Counted from the first letter of the stretch, positions 27,466-37,058 are shown. The stretch: 64,000 bases of DNA from Polluticaenibacter yanchengensis (GCA_027854065.1 JAQGEF010000001.1:310001-374000); one strand, 5' to 3'. Notes: generated from the letters alone by a model not told the origin. Translations and numbers: made by a program.

Positions 27466-30276
27466 ATGAGAAGATTATTCTTACTGGCATTGCTATGCAT
27501 GGCCTCGGTTACTTATGCACAAAAAGGAAGTATTTCCGGTATTGTAAAAGACAGTTCCATTAATAAGAACATTGCGCTAGCCACCATTTCAGTATTCAAA
27601 GCTAAAGACACCAGCATTGTTACTTACAGGCTGAGTGATGAGGATGGCAGGTTCAAAGTACCGGGCCTACCATTGAATGAAGCATTGCGCTGCGTTATTA
27701 CTTATTCCGGGTACGAGGCATTCCGGAAAGAATTTACCCTTACGGAAAATCTGCAGGACATTACCTTTGAGAACATTTTTATGATATCTACTTCCATGGA
27801 ACTGGATGAAGTGGTGATTACTGCAGAACGCCCTCCTGTTACCATTAAGAATGACACGATTGAATTTAACGCGAATTCTTTTAAAACGTTACCTAATGCA
27901 TTGGTTGAAGATCTATTGAAAAAACTGCCGGGTGTATTTGTAGATAAAGAAGGCAACATTTCTGTAAACGGCAAACCGGTGAACAGGATAATGGTGGATG
28001 GTAAAAACTTTTTTGGCAGCGACCCTAAAATGGCCAGCCGGAACCTGCCTGCCAATATTATTGACAAAGTACAGGTAACAGATGATAAAGAAGAACTGGA
28101 AAGGAATGCAGACAATAACCTGGCGAATGTGGGCAAAGTGGTAAACATTACGCTGAAAAAAGGAATCAAAAAAGGCATATTCGGTAAATTATATGCCGGT
28201 GGCGGTTCGGATGACCGCTTTGAAGGCGGGGGCATCGTTAATATGTTCAGGGATACTTTACAGATAAGCCTATTGGGCTATGCCAACAATCTGAACAAAA
28301 CAGGCTTTACATACGGTGAACTGATGCAGGCCGGCGGTCTCAGCAGGAGTATGGGCAACCTTAATTCTACCAGTACCAGCACATCCATGTCCAGTTCAGG
28401 GGGAAGTAATATTACTGTAAATGGTGTAAATTTTGGTGGGATGCATCGCGGTGGCGGTATTTCCACCAGCAAAGGAGCCGGTATCAATATCAACCATTCA
28501 CCAAACAATAAGCAATCCATTTTCGGACAGTATTTTTTTGGCAATATCAAGGTGGACCAATGGCGTAAATCAAATACCAAACAGTTTAATGAGGACACCA
28601 TTGTTACACAGGATAACATTACCAACGCAAACATTATTTCCAATGCACATAATATTGGCTTAGGCACCAAATTAAAGCCGGATTCTGTTACCACCATCAT
28701 TGCCAATGCAACTTATACATTGGGATTGCAAGATGAAATAAGGCATACGGGTATCAATAGCTACCATAATATACTTGGAGAGTTAAGTAATGGCAGCATT
28801 GACCAAAACAATGTGAATAATATTTACAATTACAGTCACTATTTTACCGTTACCCGTTTACCCAAACGCAAAGCTGGTGGACGCTTTACGTTTACTCACG
28901 GCCTGGACGCATCTAACACACGCTCCGATTTCACCACCAACTCTTTGACCAATATCCTTTACCCATTATTATTAGACAGCACTTTGCAGCAATTACGCTT
29001 AGAACGGATTCCCCGTACCAATATTTACGGCGCACTTGTTTTCCGTTTACCACTCAACAAAAATTTCGCATTAACCGCGTCATCAAGATACGACTACAAT
29101 AAGCTCAACAATAAAGTAAATACATTTGATGCGGATGCAGACAAAAAATACAATCAGCTGAACCCTTTATTGAGCAATACTTTCAATCGTGAATTTCATC
29201 GCTCAAATAACTATTTAGGGTTACAATATATTTATAAAAAACTGACCATCACCCCTAGCCTGACTGCTTTATGGCAACAATATGACAACCGCTTATTATC
29301 GTTAGATAACTCTATTAAAAAAAGCCAGTTCAATTTGCTGCCAGGTTTGGGAATTGTATTTAAGGAACTCAACCTTAACTATAACAAAGATGTCTCGTTA
29401 CCGGCTTATACCAACCTGATTCCTGCATTAAACAATACCAACCCGTATTATTTAACCAATGGCAATCCTAACTTAAAGCCTGCCGAAAGAGATAATTTCA
29501 GGATCAATTATTACCACAACAACAGCAAGAAAAATTTAAACATCAGCTTGTATGCCACCGGTTCATTGACCAAAAATGATGTTATACAAAGTATTGTAGT
29601 AGATAAATCCGGTATCCAGACGAGTACACCGGTAAATGCCGACGGCAGTAAAAACGCCACCGTCAATTACAATATCAACAAGCAGTACAAGTATAACTCC
29701 AAATTCACTTTAAGCTGGAATGCTGGTGGTTGGTATGGTTTATATAAAAATAAATTACTGTACAACGGCGAAACAAGCTGGCAAAACAATTTTAATTTAG
29801 AACATTGGGCCGGCGTTAACTTCAACTTCAACGATAAAGTAGAATGGAACAACGATATTTCACTTAGTAATTACCAGAGTAAATTTACCAGCAGTAATTT
29901 TTCGACACTTAAAACCAATCAAAAATCGGTTTCTACCGAGGTGATTTTGAGGATGCCGAAACATATTATCTGGGAAGCCGTATTACAATATGAAAACAAT
30001 GGTAATGTACCTTCCGGTTTACCTAAAGATGTTACCCGTTTAAGTATGGCAGTTAACTTTACCATGCTTAAAGATGAGAAAGGTGTTCTTAAGCTGAGTG
30101 TCTGGGATTTACTAAATCAGAATAACAGCATTGGTTTAACAACTAACCGTAATATTATTTCCGCTACACAAACAAATGTTTTGGGCAGGTATTTTATGGC
30201 AACATTCACCTATAATATCCGCCAGATTGGCGCCAATAAAAAGAAAGTTGGTGGCAGTGGAATATTTGGATATTAA
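27466..30276 (+). CDS. Outer-membrane beta-barrel (TonB-receptor-like) protein
   Basis: The 936-residue protein has a signal peptide (MRRLFLLALLCMASVTYAQ) and an N-terminal carboxypeptidase-regulatory-like beta-sandwich (about 22-105: GSISGIVKDSS, ISVFKAKDTS, DEDGRFKVPGLP). A plug-like domain follows (DEVVITAERPPVTIKNDTIEF ... LKKLPGVFVDKEGNISVNGKPV), then a long barrel of the OMP_b-brl_3 kind with alternating Asn/Tyr-rich strands. No TonB box is obvious. As last gene of the ECF operon, it is a probable regulatory target and envelope effector of the sigma system. Confidence 0.85.
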   Translation: MRRLFLLALLCMASVTYAQKGSISGIVKDSSINKNIALATISVFKAKDTSIVTYRLSDEDGRFKVPGLPLNEALRCVITYSGYEAFRKEFTLTENLQDITFENIFMISTSMELDEVVITAERPPVTIKNDTIEFNANSFKTLPNALVEDLLKKLPGVFVDKEGNISVNGKPVNRIMVDGKNFFGSDPKMASRNLPANIIDKVQVTDDKEELERNADNNLANVGKVVNITLKKGIKKGIFGKLYAGGGSDDRFEGGGIVNMFRDTLQISLLGYANNLNKTGFTYGELMQAGGLSRSMGNLNSTSTSTSMSSSGGSNITVNGVNFGGMHRGGGISTSKGAGININHSPNNKQSIFGQYFFGNIKVDQWRKSNTKQFNEDTIVTQDNITNANIISNAHNIGLGTKLKPDSVTTIIANATYTLGLQDEIRHTGINSYHNILGELSNGSIDQNNVNNIYNYSHYFTVTRLPKRKAGGRFTFTHGLDASNTRSDFTTNSLTNILYPLLLDSTLQQLRLERIPRTNIYGALVFRLPLNKNFALTASSRYDYNKLNNKVNTFDADADKKYNQLNPLLSNTFNREFHRSNNYLGLQYIYKKLTITPSLTALWQQYDNRLLSLDNSIKKSQFNLLPGLGIVFKELNLNYNKDVSLPAYTNLIPALNNTNPYYLTNGNPNLKPAERDNFRINYYHNNSKKNLNISLYATGSLTKNDVIQSIVVDKSGIQTSTPVNADGSKNATVNYNINKQYKYNSKFTLSWNAGGWYGLYKNKLLYNGETSWQNNFNLEHWAGVNFNFNDKVEWNNDISLSNYQSKFTSSNFSTLKTNQKSVSTEVILRMPKHIIWEAVLQYENNGNVPSGLPKDVTRLSMAVNFTMLKDEKGVLKLSVWDLLNQNNSIGLTTNRNIISATQTNVLGRYFMATFTYNIRQIGANKKKVGGSGIFGY

Positions 30277-30281
30277 TGGGT

Positions 30282-30313
30282 AAGGGGCAGTTTCTATCGG
30301 GAACTGCCCCTTT
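30282..30313 (+). terminator. Terminator of the ECF operon
   Basis: The stem AAGGGGCAGTTTC / GGAACTGCCCCTTT lies 5 bp after the beta-barrel gene stop, with a short loop. Confidence 0.72.
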
Positions 30314-30520
30314 GATTCCGTAAATTTCATTCCCCTTTATTAAGTGCATAGTAATGATGAACAAATGCTAATTTTATATTATTTAGCACATTTTTTTTGG
30401 GTGAATAACCTAAAGCCATTAGTTTTATTTTTTTAAAATAATTTCAGGGGGCCATTCACTCTTCAAAAAGGGCAGATCTCCAACGTATCATTAGCGTTCG
30501 CGCTATACAAAAATATAATA

Positions 30521-30973
30521 ATGAGTACAGTACAAAACGGCGATTCAGTAAAAGTTCATTACACAGGTACTTTAACAAACGGAGAAATATTCGATTCTTC
30601 AGCTGGTCGCGAACCATTAGCGTTTACAGTAGGTGCCGGTCAGATGATTCCAGGTTTCGATGCTGGTGTAGTAGGCTTAACTGTAGGCGACAAAAAAACA
30701 ATCAATATTCCTGCTGCTGAAGCTTATGGCGAATGGCAACAAGAAAACACCATTCCTTTTCCAAAAACCAATGTTCCTGCAGATATGCAGTTAGAAGTTG
30801 GCCAGATGTTGACATTAAACAACGACCAGGGACAACAATTTAATGTAGTTGTTACAGAAATCCAGGACGAAGTAGTGATCTTAGACGCGAACCATCCTTT
30901 GGCAGGTAAAGACTTAGTGTTTGATGTTGAGTTAGTAGAATTAACACCAGCTCCTGGTAAAATTATCCTTTAA
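30521..30973 (+). CDS. FKBP-type peptidyl-prolyl isomerase (SlyD-like)
   Basis: The 150-residue protein has the FKBP pieces VKVHYTGTLTNGEIFDSS, PLAFTVGAGQMIPGFDAGVVGL and VGDKKTINIPAAEAYGE. An IF (insert-in-flap) segment and NHPLAGKDLVFDVELVEL follow, which mark the SlyD type. It has no His-rich C-terminal tail, unlike E. coli SlyD. It is probably a cytoplasmic folding helper. A strong terminator follows. Confidence 0.92.
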   Translation: MSTVQNGDSVKVHYTGTLTNGEIFDSSAGREPLAFTVGAGQMIPGFDAGVVGLTVGDKKTINIPAAEAYGEWQQENTIPFPKTNVPADMQLEVGQMLTLNNDQGQQFNVVVTEIQDEVVILDANHPLAGKDLVFDVELVELTPAPGKIIL

Positions 30974-30994
30974 TTTTCCATCTTAAAATACAAG

Positions 30995-31030
30995 AAAAGT
31001 TCATGTTACAAGCATGAACTTTTTTATTTT
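30995..31030 (+). terminator. Rho-independent terminator of the SlyD-like gene
   Basis: A perfect 11-bp stem, AAAAGTTCATG / CATGAACTTTT, with loop TTACAAG is followed by TTATTTT. Confidence 0.85.
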
Positions 31031-31054
31031 GCACCCGTATTCATTTTTCATATT

Positions 31055-31489
31055 ATGGCCAATAAAAATAACCGTTGGGCACCTGTTATAACTATTGTGG
31101 TGTTACTGGTGGCACTGCTTGCCGTCAATTATATTAAAAGCTGCAACAACTCCACCGTTGATAACAATAACAACAAGGAAGAACAGACAACCAATGCCAG
31201 GGGGCTCAACCGAAACCCTTCTAAAATAAATTACAGCAAACATGCCCAATGCAGGATGGATTGCCGGCATATAGACGAACGGGAAGTGGCTTATATTTTA
31301 GCCAATGGCAAAATTAATTATACCAAAAGCGAAATCGGCAATAACCCCGATTGTAAAAAGAAATATGCGGTTGAAGGTATTACCCAGGACAAGCAAAAAG
31401 TACGTATTATTTTTGCACCTTGTAAAACTGAAGTAACCGTTGTAACCGTTATCGATTTAGATACCGAATGGACCTGTGATTGTAAATAG
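31055..31489 (+). CDS. DUF4258 membrane-anchored protein
   Basis: The 144-residue protein has an N-terminal TM helix (WAPVITIVVLLVALLAVNYI). A DUF4258 domain follows with NYSKHAQCRMDCRHIDEREVAYILANGKI and paired cysteines, and the protein ends WTCDCK. DUF4258 folds are distantly RelE/toxin-like in some families, but here the protein is anchored and stands alone. The function is unknown. It has its own promoter region, since a terminator precedes it. Confidence 0.75.
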   Translation: MANKNNRWAPVITIVVLLVALLAVNYIKSCNNSTVDNNNNKEEQTTNARGLNRNPSKINYSKHAQCRMDCRHIDEREVAYILANGKINYTKSEIGNNPDCKKKYAVEGITQDKQKVRIIFAPCKTEVTVVTVIDLDTEWTCDCK

Positions 31490-31496
31490 CTTTTCT

Positions 31497-31680
31497 TTTG
31501 GGGCTGTATTCCATAGCATCTTTATTCAACAATAGTCCGGGCTATACCGGGGTGCCGTACCGTGCATCGCTACCGGTGATACCGTTCGGTATATTTTAAA
31601 AATCAAAAAACAAGCACGGTACCGGCTCGTACCTCGCCGCCCTCTATATCCCGCAGCCTTTCTGCATTTGTAATACTATT
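31497..31680 (-). repeat. Dispersed intergenic structured repeat, copy D
   Basis: On the minus strand it starts AATAGTATTACAAATG exactly as copy A, then GGCTGCGGGATATAGAGGGC. It has a long central hairpin between two GGTACCG/CGGTACG blocks, then GCCCGGACTATTGTTGAATA and ends CAGCCCCAAAAG. It fills nearly the whole 31490-31703 gap. Confidence 0.75.
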
Positions 31681-31703
31681 GAATGAGATTATCCGGGCCG
31701 TAT

Positions 31704-32375
31704 TTAGCCCAGTAGTTTAAACAGGATTGCAGCTAATAAAAACCCAACGGCAAATGCCGCAATCACTTTGATACTTTCTTTCTTTTTAGACGCAATACCC
31801 GTTTTACCGGAAAGGACGGCAGTCACTTCATTTAAATGATTCACTTTGGATACAAAATCCCCTTTATGTTGATTTCTTATTTCATTCAGGTTCGTAATAC
31901 TCTCATCGATGTTTTCAGGTATTACTTCGTTAAAATACTCCTTTAATCGCCTGGCTAAAACCGGGGATTTTCCGTTTGTAGAAAAGGCAATTTTCAGGTA
32001 TCCTTTGTTTACAATTGAACCCAGGTAAAAATCACAAATAGCAGGTTGATCCGCAGCATTCACTTTAATGCCTGCCACATTCGCCTCCGCTTTTATCTTC
32101 CGGTTCTCTTCACTGTTATTCGTCGCTATTACCAGGTAATCCATACCGGACAAATCAGAAACTTCATATGCTTTTTGAAATGTTTTAATATTAGGTTTAT
32201 CAGCCACTAATTGCAGCAGTTCCTCCTTAAAACTAACAGATACGATTGTTAAATGAATATCCGGGTTTTGCCTGAGCAATGTTTCTGTTTTCTCTAACCC
32301 GATATTACCGCCGCCTATAATCAGGAACTTCGCATTCTCAGTTTTAAGAAATACCGGAAATAATGTATTTTTCAT
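31704..32375 (-). CDS. Precorrin-2 dehydrogenase / siroheme synthase N-terminal domain, with C-terminal TM helix
   Basis: The 223-residue CysG-N/Met8-like protein has NAD-binding LIIGGGNIGLEKTETLL, YLVIATNNSEENRKI, VNAADQPAICDFYLGSIV and STNGKSPVLARRLKEYF. It oxidises precorrin-2 to sirohydrochlorin and may insert Fe2+ to give siroheme for CysI. The last ~25 residues (IKVIAAFAVGFLLAAILFKLLG) form a hydrophobic helix, which is unusual for this soluble enzyme. A hairpin separates it from cysI, so it may have its own promoter. Confidence 0.88.
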   Translation of the reverse strand: MKNTLFPVFLKTENAKFLIIGGGNIGLEKTETLLRQNPDIHLTIVSVSFKEELLQLVADKPNIKTFQKAYEVSDLSGMDYLVIATNNSEENRKIKAEANVAGIKVNAADQPAICDFYLGSIVNKGYLKIAFSTNGKSPVLARRLKEYFNEVIPENIDESITNLNEIRNQHKGDFVSKVNHLNEVTAVLSGKTGIASKKKESIKVIAAFAVGFLLAAILFKLLG

Positions 32376-32481
32376 CGTTATTTACATGCTACTTTATGGT
32401 CATTAAAAGTAATGAATTCATCAGGACTCTCTAATAAAAATAAGCGTATCCAGGATTTATCAAATGATGACCGATTCAAAT

Positions 32482-32513
32482 AAAAAAGCCACAAATACAA
32501 AAGTATCCGTGGC
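32482..32513 (-). terminator. Terminator downstream of cysI
   Basis: On the minus strand the stem GCCACGGATAC / GTATTTGTGGC (two non-pairing positions) is followed by TTTTTTATTTG, 22 bp past the cysI stop. It may end the main cys transcript before the precorrin-2 dehydrogenase gene. Confidence 0.6.
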
Positions 32514-32534
32514 CGTATTCATAGGAAGGAGACT

Positions 32535-34178
32535 CTAATTGAACAATGTTCTATGAGAAAAATCACCAAACGTTTCTTTAGGTAGTCTTTCTTTTACATA
32601 TTTATCAAACAAAACATCCACTTCTTCCAAAATCTGAGTTTCGTTTACTTTTTCTTTGTAAATTTTATTGAGTCTGGTGCCATATCTATCACCTCCCAGC
32701 ATCAGGTTGTAATGTCCCGGCCCTGTACCCACAAAACCTAATTCAGATACATAAGGACGGCCGCAACCATTCGGGCAACCAGTCATTCTTATGGTAATTT
32801 CATCATCCTGTAAAGCATACTTTTCTAAGATAGGTTCAATTTTAGTAACCAGCTCAGGCAGGTAACGCTGTGCCTCTGCCAATGCCAAAGGGCAAGTAGG
32901 CAATGCTACACATGCCATAGAATTTTTGCGCAATTCGCTAATTTCTTTTTCTACGCCATGTTTCTCTATTAAAGCAATAATAGTGTCTTTATTTTCAGCA
33001 CTGATTTCGCCTAACAGCAGGTTTTGATTGCCGGAAAAAGTGAAGTTACAAATATCCAGAAGTGATAATTCGTGTAAGAAAGCTTTTTGATTTGGTTTAA
33101 CCACACCATGCTCTACAAATAACGTATAATACCAGGTACCGTTGCTTACCAACTGCCAACCGTATCTGTCACCACGTTCTGTGAATGTATATGGTCTTGC
33201 AGGTTCTAATTGAAAGCCTATTCGTTTTTCCAGTTCTGCTTTAAATCCTTCAACAGTTAATTTATCAACGGTATATTTCAAACGGGATAATTTTCTATCG
33301 CTGCGATTTCCGTAATCACGTTGTACGGTCAATACCTCGTAACAAGCTTTTAAGATATTCTCCTCACCGGATACAAATCCGATAACAGTAGCCAAACGGG
33401 CATAGGTATTAGGATTACCATGAGTGGTTGACAAACCGCCTCCGATAGCAATATTAAATCCCAGCAATTTATCATTTTCTATAATTGCTATTAAACCTAT
33501 ATCATTAGCAAATACATCTACATCATTGGTTGGCGGGATAGCTATCGCTATTTTAAATTTACGTGGCAGATAGCGGTTCTCATATAAAGGATCGACCTCT
33601 TTCACACGGTCATAAATCTTTTCACCGTCAATAAATATCTCGTAATAGCCCTGTGTTTTAGGCAATAAATGCGTAGACAATTTATCTGCATAAGCATGGA
33701 CCTCCGCATGAATTTTAGAAACAGAAGGATGCGATGTTGCGATAACATTCCTGTTAACATCCCCACAAGCAGCGATTGAATCCAGTTTAACGGTATCGAA
33801 AGATTGTAACGTAGGACGCAACTGGTGCTTTAATATACCATGCAGCTGTACTGTTTGGCGAGTGGTGATTTTTAATACACCTGTACCGTATTGTTCGGAT
33901 GTTTCGTGTAAGGTTTGCCATTGTTTAGCATTTATAGTGCCTGCCGGTATACGTAAGCGAATCATAAATGAATACAACTTGTCCAGTTTTTTAGCAGCAC
34001 GTTCCTCACGCTTATCCCGGTCGTCCTGCACATACATCCCGTGGAATTTTACCAGTGCTTCATCATCCGGGCGCACATTACCTGTAAAGTTGTCTTGCTC
34101 TATACTTTCTTTTACAGTGCCGCGCAGGCCGTCACTTTTTATTTTAATACCTTCTATCGGTGATAATTTCTCGCTCAT
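32535..34178 (-). CDS. cysI: Sulfite reductase hemoprotein (siroheme, [4Fe-4S])
   Basis: The 547-residue protein reduces sulfite to sulfide with six electrons from CysJ. Siroheme/cluster cysteines appear in CVALPTCPLA and RMTGCPNGCGRP. Other family features are RLRIPAG, TTRQTVQLHGI, GDVNRNV and NTYARLATVIGFV. It follows cysJ in the sulfate-assimilation locus, which argues for sulfite rather than nitrite reductase. A 94-bp spacer with short direct repeats (AGTAGTGAGTGGTGAA-like) separates it from cysJ. Confidence 0.9.
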   Translation of the reverse strand: MSEKLSPIEGIKIKSDGLRGTVKESIEQDNFTGNVRPDDEALVKFHGMYVQDDRDKREERAAKKLDKLYSFMIRLRIPAGTINAKQWQTLHETSEQYGTGVLKITTRQTVQLHGILKHQLRPTLQSFDTVKLDSIAACGDVNRNVIATSHPSVSKIHAEVHAYADKLSTHLLPKTQGYYEIFIDGEKIYDRVKEVDPLYENRYLPRKFKIAIAIPPTNDVDVFANDIGLIAIIENDKLLGFNIAIGGGLSTTHGNPNTYARLATVIGFVSGEENILKACYEVLTVQRDYGNRSDRKLSRLKYTVDKLTVEGFKAELEKRIGFQLEPARPYTFTERGDRYGWQLVSNGTWYYTLFVEHGVVKPNQKAFLHELSLLDICNFTFSGNQNLLLGEISAENKDTIIALIEKHGVEKEISELRKNSMACVALPTCPLALAEAQRYLPELVTKIEPILEKYALQDDEITIRMTGCPNGCGRPYVSELGFVGTGPGHYNLMLGGDRYGTRLNKIYKEKVNETQILEEVDVLFDKYVKERLPKETFGDFSHRTLFN

Positions 34179-34272
34179 TTTATTATTTAGTTAGTAGTGA
34201 GTGGTGAAGAGTTAGTCGTGAATAGTAAATAGTAATTAGATTCTACTAACTACTACATACCATTCACTGTGC

Positions 34273-36003
34273 TTAATATACATCCTTCAGGTATCTTCCG
34301 GATACTTCTAATTCCTCCAGTACAACCGCTGCATCTTCTATTGAAATTCTTCTTTCCTGAGAGATGACTTCTAAAATAGTTTGCTCAACATCTTTACTCA
34401 TCGGATCTTTTTGTCCACAGATATAAATGTATGCTCCGGACTCAATCCATTCATTAAACAGTTTACCATTTTCTTTGATTCTGTCCTGAACATATATCTT
34501 ATGCTGCTGATCGCGAGAAAAAGCGGTGCTTAATTTGGTTAATAAACCTGTACTTAACCACTCCTGGATTTCCGTTTGATAATAGAAGTCGTGAACAAAA
34601 TACTGCTCGCCAAAAAACAACCAGTTTTTACCATCAGCACCGCGAGCATCACGTTCTGCCAGGAAGCTCCTGAATGGCGCAATGCCTGTACCCGGGCCAA
34701 TTAAAATAATATCCTTATCATCTTCCGGCAATCTGAAATGCTGGTTAGGATGTATGTAAAAATCTAAATCTGTATCTTTTGGATAGTCTGCAAAATACCG
34801 GGAAGCTAAGCCAGTTTTTTCTTTTCCTGCAGCATTAAACTTACATAAATTAACGGTTAAATGTACTTGCCCATCATGCGCTTCTTTAGATGATGAGATA
34901 GAATACAGTCTTGGTATTATTGGCGATAACACTTGTAACAACACTTCAAACCTGGTCTTATCAAGCTCAGGAATTAAAGCCAATGTATCTTCCAAATCAG
35001 CTTTTTCCAGCGCAATGGCTACACCAAATAACTCAGCTATTTTATCAATGGTTCTTTTAGTAAGTCCTTTTAAATTCAACTCTTTCAGCCATTGCTGTGC
35101 TGTTTTCTCCACACCGTTTAATGTAATTTTCTTTGCTTCATTTACATCAAACAGTTGCAGGATGGTATGTACATCTTCTTCTGCATTTTTAGGCACTACT
35201 CCTAATGCATCACCCGGTACATACTGAATATCATCATCACTGCTAATTTCTATATGGTAGGTTTCTTTATTAGAACCGGTGTCATTTAGAACTATTTTAT
35301 GACTGATCTGGCCAACATAATTTTTTTTGGTGGCAGCAGGCTTACTTACCGTGGCAATTGGTGTTTTTGGTGCAGACTCTGCACCAAAGTTTTTCATGGC
35401 TAAATGCAACTCATGTTGCCAGCCATTAAATAAATCGTTGTAATCAATATCTGCTTTTACCAGGGGCAATAAACGCTTGCCGCCCTTTTCTGCAATTAAT
35501 TCATCCAGCATAATGCCGGCATTGCAGAACAGTGGATACGACGTATCACCTAATCCAAATACAGCATAATTTAATTTGTCCAGCTTAACATTTGCTGCTT
35601 TTAGTTCGTCGTAAAAACCTTGCGCATTCATTGGCAATTCACCATCACCCTGCGTGCTTATTATAAAGTAAACCAAGGTTTCTTTCTCCAATTTATTGGC
35701 ACTAAACTGGTGGATATCTACACTCTTTGCTTGAATCTTATCCTTTTTTAAATCGGATAATAATTTGGTGGCTGCTTTTTTGGAGTTCCCGGTTTCCGTA
35801 CCGTAAATAATTAATGGTTTTAAATCCACTTTTTTCTCGGTAACAGCTACTCCGGGTATATTTGGAATATTGGGTACTGCTCCGGTACCGCCTTTTTCTC
35901 TAAATAAATAACCCTCCAGAAACCCCCGGGCAAAAATTAACTCCTCCATGGTGGAAGATTTAGCAAAGTCCTGTAACAATTGTATTTTAGTGTCAGATAG
36001 CAT
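34273..36003 (-). CDS. cysJ: Sulfite reductase (NADPH) flavoprotein subunit
   Basis: The 576-residue protein carries electrons from NADPH to CysI. Domains in order: a ~65-residue N-terminal extension; a flavodoxin domain (IYGTETGNSKKAA, STQGDGELP, FGLGDTSYPLFC); an FAD-binding domain (RLYSISSS near 370); and an NADPH-binding domain (LIGPGTGIAPFRSFLAER, FGEQYF). The C-terminus is SGRYLKDVY, as in CysJ proteins. The start overlaps the cobA 3' end by 11 bp, implying coupling. Confidence 0.92.
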   Translation of the reverse strand: MLSDTKIQLLQDFAKSSTMEELIFARGFLEGYLFREKGGTGAVPNIPNIPGVAVTEKKVDLKPLIIYGTETGNSKKAATKLLSDLKKDKIQAKSVDIHQFSANKLEKETLVYFIISTQGDGELPMNAQGFYDELKAANVKLDKLNYAVFGLGDTSYPLFCNAGIMLDELIAEKGGKRLLPLVKADIDYNDLFNGWQHELHLAMKNFGAESAPKTPIATVSKPAATKKNYVGQISHKIVLNDTGSNKETYHIEISSDDDIQYVPGDALGVVPKNAEEDVHTILQLFDVNEAKKITLNGVEKTAQQWLKELNLKGLTKRTIDKIAELFGVAIALEKADLEDTLALIPELDKTRFEVLLQVLSPIIPRLYSISSSKEAHDGQVHLTVNLCKFNAAGKEKTGLASRYFADYPKDTDLDFYIHPNQHFRLPEDDKDIILIGPGTGIAPFRSFLAERDARGADGKNWLFFGEQYFVHDFYYQTEIQEWLSTGLLTKLSTAFSRDQQHKIYVQDRIKENGKLFNEWIESGAYIYICGQKDPMSKDVEQTILEVISQERRISIEDAAVVLEELEVSGRYLKDVY

Positions 36004-36808
36004 GAGTTAGTAGGTTGATATGATTATCAAAGTATGATTCGGTATCTTGTTTTTCCTTGATCCAGGCAAACTTTTCATGTAAGTTCACCACGTTGCCCAC
36101 AATTAATAAAGTAGGAACATATTCAAAATTTGGTAAGGCATTCATCGTCATATCGCCAAATTTATATACCAGTGTTTTTTGTTCCGGCGTAGTGGCTTGT
36201 TGTATTACAGCCAGGCTTTTATTGCCATCAATATTTCTTAACATCAACTCATTTACCAAAGTTCTTATGCGTTGGCCGCTCATATAAAAAACCAGGGTAT
36301 CATCAGTTGCAGCCCAGTCGTTCCACTGTTCTGTTTTAATATCTTTTAAATCGCAAAGGGTGAGCAAACGCAAAGCTTTAGAATATCCTCTTGCTGTAAG
36401 CGGAATACCAGCCAATGCGGATGCTCCAAAGGCTGCAGATATCCCTGGAATAATTTCATAAGGAATATTCTGTGCCACCAATGTTTCCAGTTCGTCTAAA
36501 ATATTAGAGAACAAATTAGCATCACCACCTTTCAATCTCAGAACCAATTTTCCCTGTCTGGCATAGTCTGCCATTATTTGGTTAATGTGTTTCTGAGGGG
36601 TATGTATCCCTTTTGAGCATTGTTTACCTACATAAATAATAGCAGCATCTTCGCGTGCATTTTCCGTTATTAATGTTGGCGATACTAACCTGTCGGTTAG
36701 TATGACATCCGCTTTTTGCAAGTATTTAAAGGCTTTCAGGCTTATCAGCTCCGGATCTCCGGGGCCTGCACCTGCCAATATTACTTTGCCTGTTTTTGTA
36801 TTTACCAT
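35993..36808 (-). CDS. cobA: Uroporphyrinogen-III C-methyltransferase
   Basis: The 271-residue SUMT makes precorrin-2 from uroporphyrinogen III with two SAM. Motifs: GKVILAGAGPGDPELISLKA, ADVILTDRLVSP, RLKGGDANLF (the usual GGDP is GGDA here), YEIIPGISAAFGASALAGIPLTARG and TPEQKTLV. The gene supplies siroheme for CysI, and its overlap with cysJ fits this role. Confidence 0.9.
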   Translation of the reverse strand: MVNTKTGKVILAGAGPGDPELISLKAFKYLQKADVILTDRLVSPTLITENAREDAAIIYVGKQCSKGIHTPQKHINQIMADYARQGKLVLRLKGGDANLFSNILDELETLVAQNIPYEIIPGISAAFGASALAGIPLTARGYSKALRLLTLCDLKDIKTEQWNDWAATDDTLVFYMSGQRIRTLVNELMLRNIDGNKSLAVIQQATTPEQKTLVYKFGDMTMNALPNFEYVPTLLIVGNVVNLHEKFAWIKEKQDTESYFDNHINLLTHAI

Positions 36809-36834
36809 TTTGCGGGTATGCTAATGTTATATAA

Positions 36835-37040
36835 TTTTTTATTATGGGGTGTCCCACCGGGTGTTTCTATTGTATTCAGCCTTTACTTAGTTAATCTGTT
36901 TCTATTCATGCGGTGGGCCGGGCTATCCGCAGTACTCCGCAGCGGCAATTTACTTTATAAAATATACCAAATGGTATAATCTAACCTTATCAATCCACGC
37001 CGCTTTACGGGGTACTTTGCTACTATCCCTCACCCTTCTA
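36835..37040 (-). repeat. Second dispersed repeat family, copy E
   Basis: It contains GCCGGGCTATCCGCAGTACTCCG and, ~100 bp on, CCGCTTTACGGGGTACTTTGCTACTATCCCT. The same two blocks in the same order and similar spacing occur at 51278-51483. It lies between cysK and cobA. Confidence 0.6.
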
Positions 37041-37058
37041 AAGGGCATATATTTTTTA

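Noticed and set aside
31055..31489. DUF4258 protein as a RelE-like toxin
   Set aside because: It has an N-terminal membrane anchor and no adjacent antitoxin-like gene, so a toxin call is not supported.
34179..34272. Short AGTAGTGAGTGGTGAA-like direct repeats between cysJ and cysI as a regulatory array
   Set aside because: They are imperfect, AT-rich and few. They look like simple low-complexity spacer DNA.
36835..37040. Plus-strand frame of ~87 codons overlapping the cobA start and the spacer
   Set aside because: It is built from repeat-family sequence and the antisense of cobA, with no protein features.
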